DNA from: Lamellibrachia satsuma
Lineage: Eukaryota > Annelida > Polychaeta > Sabellida > Siboglinidae
NCBI GenBank assembly: GCA_033239005.1
Contig: BSQZ01000021.1
Location: forward strand, 6,855,501-6,919,500
DNA length: 64,000 bases
Direction: 5' to 3'
Every line of letters begins with the position of its first letter. Position 1 is the first letter of the stretch. Below, piece by piece: positions 59,764 to 64,000 of the stretch. The position numbers and the translations under genes were made by a program. The notes beneath the pieces are model-generated. The model did not search any database. It was not told the DNA's origin and worked only from the letters and a program-made list of their open reading frames with translations.

Positions 59764-60010
59764 TTGTGTATTGAGTTTTATCCACAGAAATCACAGTATT
59801 TCCATCATTGGTTGTTATCACCAGGTGATATGATGTACCAGCCGTAAGTCCTGTAATTTGGTGGGAGCCAGCTGTGTTGCTTCCTGTGTATTTTACTTCA
59901 TCGTCCAACTTGATGTTGAAGCCTGTCAGTCCAGACACTGTAGAGGCATCCCACGTGACAGTGATGCTGCTGGTGTCTGCTGTCATTACGAAGTCTGCCA
60001 TGATGCTGCT
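59764..60010 (-). CDS. FN3 domain exon, first found (phase 0 start)
   Basis: 247 bp; donor GTAAGT at 59,758-59,763 in phase 1. The domain shows S-S-I-T-V-T-W-D-A-S (B-strand Trp), G-F-N-I-K-L-D-D, then I-T-G-L-T-A-G-T-S-Y-H-L-V-I-T. The acceptor side has two in-frame AGs six bases apart (ending at 60,017 and 60,011, after a pyrimidine tract), so the exon could start at 60,016 or 60,010. Either gives phase 0, unlike the phase 1 start of all other exons. An ATG at 60,001 is in frame, but the following residues (A-D-F-V-M-T-A-D) are not a signal peptide, so an upstream exon probably supplies the N-terminus. Confidence 0.82.
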
Positions 60011-60016
60011 CTGAAT

Positions 60017-61064
60017 CTAGTAGGGAAAAGAAACATGTCTTAATGTCATGCATGCAATTAAACGAGGTAAATGGGTAGATTTTAAGGAGAAATGTCTAGT
60101 AATCCAGATGGATTACCAAGGTATTAAATTCAGTAATCCGTCCAAAAAATCTGATGTTCCACAAAATGACTAATTTAGCATGGATTATCACACATGTGCT
60201 TTGAGCCAAACACGTATCAACAAGTTTCACCCTGCCACTAGATAATTTCTGAGTGGCTGAATGTCCATGTATTCAGTTGGACAAATGTAGCCATATACAG
60301 CTATATTTAATCAAATATGTTGAACAGTTTTGTTAATATAGTGTTTTATGTAGAACCATGCGAAACCAGTAGTCAGATATAAGTTCTCTGTTTTAGGTTT
60401 TCACATTTAGATCAAAGATGATTTGAATTGCACATAGTTACTTTGGAATTAAAGTCAGCAGATACAGGAAATTGGATTGACCTATTTCTCAGAGAGTCTA
60501 GGCACCTGGACACATCAACTGGCATGTGATTACATCAGCAACAGATTTGATTGGCAAATGATATAGAGTGGTCCAATTTTGGCAGGGAAATTACAGAAAA
60601 GTTGATGGTCTTGAGACTCCTGATCACAGGTACAGCTCTAACAGTTATGTGGCCATGAGACCCATGGTCAAATGTCAGCTACAGGGTCTTTGTCACATGT
60701 CAGAAGTTGAGATCTCTGATCACAAGTACTGTATTACATTTAGGATATACCAACAGCTTTATGCCTTGGCAAGTGATGTGCATCCACCAACACCACATGA
60801 GGCAAAATGTATTTTTTTTAATAATGAAGAAACAAATAAAACTTTAACTTCTAACAAAACAACAGTTAAACTGTTTAAAAGGTACAATTAGTTATCTGAG
60901 TTGATACTACTCTGCACTCAAGCAAATAAATAAAATGATCAAACTAGTTAGTCAATCAGTATTGATGAACCTGGGAAAAGTGATAGTTATAAATGTAGTT
61001 CCAACATAGTGATCAGACGACAATGTGATTATTATAACTACATTTACGTTAAAATGTATACATC
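60017..61064. other. Upstream sequence, unassigned
   Basis: Presumed intron or 5' region of the FN3 gene. No signal-peptide exon recognised on the minus strand. 60,600-60,740 contains a partial direct repeat (CTGATCACAGGTACA / CTGATCACAAGTACT). Confidence 0.4.
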
Positions 61065-61670
61065 ATGCCCACTATTTTTTTAGTGAAGTTAAATATTTTG
61101 CATTCAGATGTGCAAATTATCTTGGAACACCTCCACTGGGAAAAACATGTCAAGGCTAAAACGGCTAAGGCAAACAAGACCAGCACCTTCCTTTATAGAA
61201 ACCTGAAAGGAACCCCAGTCACACTGTTACAAGAGCCTCGCCCGCTCACTGTTGGTGTATGCATCTGTGGTCTGGAACACACACCAGCAAAATCTCAAGT
61301 CTGACATTGATATGGTCCAGAAAGAGCTCCTAAATGGATTTTCCCTTGACTAGTGCCTATGCACTTGTTGTCAGACTTGAGTTGCAAAGACTAGAAACCA
61401 GAAGGAAGGTCAACAATGTATGTATGTATGTATAATGTACAAAGTCATAAACAGCCTTGTGGACACCACAGTTCTTACATAAATGCCAGAGGACAGCCGC
61501 CGAAACTTCACATACCACATTCCATGACCAACAGACACCTAAACTCATTCTTCCATACGGCTCTGGAACATTATACCATCTAATGCACCAGCTATGGTTT
61601 CTCTTGACGCTTTCAAGCGCAAACTGGGAGGCTGGGAAAAGGCCATGTCAATGTAAACTGATCTACATGA
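61065..61670 (+). mobile_element. LINE C-terminal remnant (Jockey/CR1 group)
   Basis: L-H-W-E-K-H-V-K-A-K-T-A-K-A-N-K-T and F-L-Y-R-N-L-K-G-T-P, then after frameshifts V-W-N-T-H-Q-like, D-M-V-Q-K-like and a final A-L-E-H-Y-T / F-K-R-K-L-G-like region correspond to the segment after the RT core of many LINEs. A small (TGTA)n run interrupts it at about 61,417. Confidence 0.65.
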
Positions 61671-62279
61671 TCTGTTTTTAAATTAGTCAAAATGTTTGAT
61701 TTGTTTTTAGCATGTCATGTCAATTTTATGTTCTAACAAGAACAGATTATATAGAGTGCAAAACATATGCACTAGCATCTTGTATCGTATGTGCAGCCAA
61801 ACCTGTGGGATATTACCTGGAAATTGGATCTTCCACAATAACACCAAAGAAGAAGGAACTTGAAAGACATGGACATTCCATAAAAAATTGTGAAATTGGA
61901 AATATATATCTTCTGAAATGCAATCCAAAGAAATGTTTCACAGCAACCATTACATTGCCTCCAGGATGCATACACCTCAGCAACATATCCTGTTGTCAGT
62001 GTCAGTTGTCAAACCTTGGAATACAACTATCAAATAGGACAATGTGATTCACAACTACAAAAAAGCTCAGCAGCTACTTGGGTTATTATACGTGTACACA
62101 TTCAAGTTTCAACCAAAGAAAACAGGAAGTTGTCATTGGAATTAATTAGTCACCAACTTACCACCGATACATTAACGATATGTACATGCATAAGACTGTT
62201 TACCAAGTATATAAAGTTAATTTACCAAATGTTAAAATGCTATAGCAGCATGAACATGGTTGAACATTATTAGACTATC

Positions 62280-62360
62280 AATAAACTTAATCATAATGAC
62301 TTCCTTGTCGAAATGTTATCTGGAACTTGTTGCTTTGGCTGGTAATTGTTGCTAAACGTT
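62280..62360 (+). repeat. CR1-like 3' UTR relic
   Basis: GACTTCCTTGTCGAAATGTTATCTGGAACTTGTTGC-type sequence parallels the CR1-like 3' UTR at 8,706-8,770. Confidence 0.5.
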
Positions 62361-62423
62361 TGGTGTCAGCTTATTCGTGTATTTAAGCATTACATAATAT
62401 ATTTATCTTAATTCATATATATC

Positions 62424-62756
62424 GTGAACGTTCACCTACCTCCAGTAAGAAGAAGAACACCGCCAGTAGTCTTAGACAAGTCATTTTGTGATCGTGACGA
62501 ACAAGACGGAAGTAATTCGTCCTTAAGTATTAGTACGCCACCCGCCCCGGTACTGGGTGCGACACCAAACAACTTCAAACAACTATACAAGCCTATACCA
62601 GACTTGTCGTTTTGCCGTAGTTACCCGGCTACTCTAAACAGCGTCCTCCGAACTCGCTGCAACACAAGTGTATCACCAATCCATGGATCTAGGAAAACAA
62701 CAGTCATAAGTTACGAAAAATTACGTAGACGAAACGAACCCTCTCACAGGGTGTAA
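62424..62756 (+). other. Unidentified open stretch, possible coding exon
   Basis: About 110 codons open up to a TAA at 62,754-62,756, GC-richer than its surroundings and of good complexity: R-R-R-T-P-P-V-V-L-D-K-S-F, P-P-A-P-V-L-G-A-T-P-N-N-F-K, K-P-I-P-D-L-S-F-C-R and a basic end (Y-E-K-L-R-R-R-N-E-P). There is no ATG at its start; it opens with GTG, so if real it would be a later exon or a truncated gene. No family is recognised. It could equally be part of a mobile-element ORF. A CR1-like 3' UTR relic lies just upstream. Confidence 0.3.
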
Positions 62757-63009
62757 CACACTTGTTCGGCGACGCGTGACTTCCTGGATCACACTCGACT
62801 GCTTCCTACTTGTGCGCCCTCTGTCGATCAATGAAATATCTAATATACCATTGTGTCGCCATCTGTCGTAATGTTTGACTAATAATAACAATGTTTGTTC
62901 CGTGATTAGCTGGGTCATTCCAGCAGCACACTTTCAGGGAAAAGGCCCCCAAAAGTGTACAATTGATTATCACAGAACGTGAATTTAAAAATTAGGCTTA
63001 AATACATTT

Positions 63010-63195
63010 CACAATGGATCGTCCACATTAACTGTAAATGTGAATATGTTTAAAAACAACATTGACACATATTTCAGGAAAGCGGGTTACATTTAGATGA
63101 CAAAATGTTGGATTCTCATAAGCCAATAGCTTTCTTGCTTGCTGCCTTGGATGGCAATCTTGGTAAGATGGCAATCTTGTTAAATCTGGCGTTTT
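63010..63195 (+). mobile_element. CR1-like LINE 3' end
   Basis: V-N-M-F-K-N-N-I-D-T-Y-F-R-K-A-G-Y at 63,040-63,090, then AAGCCAATAGCTTTCTTGC and GATGGCAATCTTGTTAAATC, match the C-terminus and 3' UTR of the element at 8,338-8,785. Confidence 0.8.
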
Positions 63196-63219
63196 CAGTA
63201 CGCGTACCGTGTGGTTTGA

Positions 63220-63600
63220 AGTACACTTTGCAGCAAAACCAAAACATTTGATTCTGTGAACAGAGACGCATTATGGGGCTGTCTTGCCCGTCTTGGATGC
63301 CCTCATTAAAGGATATGTCTTGCATGATGGCGATCAATCGGAACTCTTTATCATTAGTACCACATTAGTGTAAAAACTGGGCTGTGTATTTGCGCCCACA
63401 ATCTTTTCTATATGTCTCACTGCCTTCCTGTCACAAGCGAAAATCGACAAAAAAAACAAGGGAGTGAACATCACACAGGCAATCGTACCGATTGTGGCCT
63501 GTTCAAACTATGTCGTCTCAAGGTCAAATCGAAAGTCAAAATATGATGCGTGATGTGATGCCCTTGTAGATGCCTGTGTAAGAAAAGCTCTTCGGACTAT
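63220..63600 (+). mobile_element. LINE RT scrap
   Basis: F-D-S-V-N-R-D-A-L-W-G-C-L-A-R-L-G-C-P is RT motif A with its following helix. Downstream, V-K-T-G-C-V-like and A-P-T-I-F-like pieces of motif B are present in shifted frames; the catalytic x-D-D motif is not visible. Confidence 0.7.
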
Positions 63601-64000
63601 CAGTCAATGCCACATATAATTTTTTTACATTTACATCAATCGGTACAACCATCAGCCACAACACCACCCCAAACATTGCTTGTGACCATTACTCAGGTTG
63701 GGCACACGCCGTTTGGATCGCAATATTACACCATACTTGCAAATAACTATAACGTAACGTGGTTCTACGACAAGTATGATAACCCAAACCACTCATCGAG
63801 CCTGTTTGTGTACCCTGGCAGACGACTAAACCAAAACCAACCAAACACCAAACCTACAGTTCCCTGTCAGGAGATGCACCTCAGGGAATTGTTCAAGCTC
63901 TACTAATTCATCAACTCTCAGCGCTAGGAATGTTGAACCACTAGCCACGTCGTCCACCAATAATTCTCCCAATAGCCAACGACAAAAAACAAATATGCCA
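63601..64000. other. Unassigned end of window
   Basis: One 99-codon plus-strand open stretch (63,607-63,906) has no recognised domain. Nothing else supported. Confidence 0.35.

Noticed and set aside
60001..60003. ATG at 60,001 as the true translation start
   Set aside because: A good pyrimidine tract and acceptor directly precede the exon, and the following residues do not form a signal peptide expected for an FN3 ectodomain. It remains possible but unlikely.
62721..62918. Minus-strand open frame upstream of the first FN3 exon considered as the N-terminal exon
   Set aside because: It is charged, without a signal-peptide hydrophobic core, and no in-frame donor compatible with phase 0 was evident.

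Overview
The window is AT-rich animal nuclear DNA, with large introns, canonical GT-AG splice sites, abundant non-LTR retrotransposon debris, MITE-like foldbacks, microsatellites and minisatellites. The repeat families (CR1-like, Rex1/L2-like and RTE-like LINEs, a ZBED5-like hAT transposase, a piggyBac-type MITE) and the exon style suggest a metazoan, probably a marine invertebrate. I cannot name the species. No bacterial genes, CRISPR arrays, rRNA or free-standing tRNA genes were seen.

One gene dominates. It lies on the minus strand across nearly the whole window (about 60,010 down to 173) and is incomplete at both ends. Fifteen exons were found. Fourteen each encode one complete fibronectin type III (FN3) domain and the last (173-326) encodes the first half of another. 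Thirteen of the domain exons (757-1020 to 55,779-56,051) have a length divisible by three and are phase 1 at both ends, so any of them can be skipped or duplicated without a frameshift. The 59,764-60,010 exon starts in phase 0 and the 173-326 exon ends in phase 2, and both lengths fit those phases. In transcript order the domains are: one singleton (59.8 kb), type II domains (55.8, 54.4, 43.6 kb), a divergent one (34.9 kb), a type II (33.2 kb), a divergent one (30.5 kb), six near-identical 85-residue type I domains (23.6, 21.6, 17.0, 12.4, 9.8, 9.0 kb), then two divergent domains (0.8 and 0.2 kb). The product is a modular extracellular or receptor ectodomain, perhaps like R3-type receptor tyrosine phosphatases, tenascins or other FN3-array adhesion proteins. 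No signal peptide, membrane segment or catalytic domain is visible, so the identity stays open.

The introns show how the array grew. Exons were copied together with flanking intron: a 1.38-kb tandem duplication at 53.5-56.9 kb carries two exons that differ by one silent base, a 0.96-kb segmental duplication links the 12.4 and 23.6 kb exons, and older intron blocks recur around 32.8, 35.3, 44, 49.6 and 51.3 kb. A beheaded FN3 exon survives at 52.1 kb as a failed copy.

Almost everything else is mobile DNA, mostly on the + strand (antisense to the host gene) and mostly dead: a CR1 pair converging at about 5.25 kb, many CR1 pieces, a Rex1/L2-like LINE at 27 kb bracketed by inverted repeats, a LINE whose RT frame has grown a 53-bp minisatellite (36.6-37.8 kb), a LINE cluster at 44.8-47.7 kb, a hAT pseudogene at 41 kb, a tRNA-derived SINE at 34.5 kb, and several foldback or TIR elements. 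One TIR element (35.55-36.09 kb) can be dated relative to its surroundings because an empty-site paralogue exists at 49.4 kb. A (CA)57 run starts 32 nt downstream of the 43.6 kb exon's donor and may affect its splicing.
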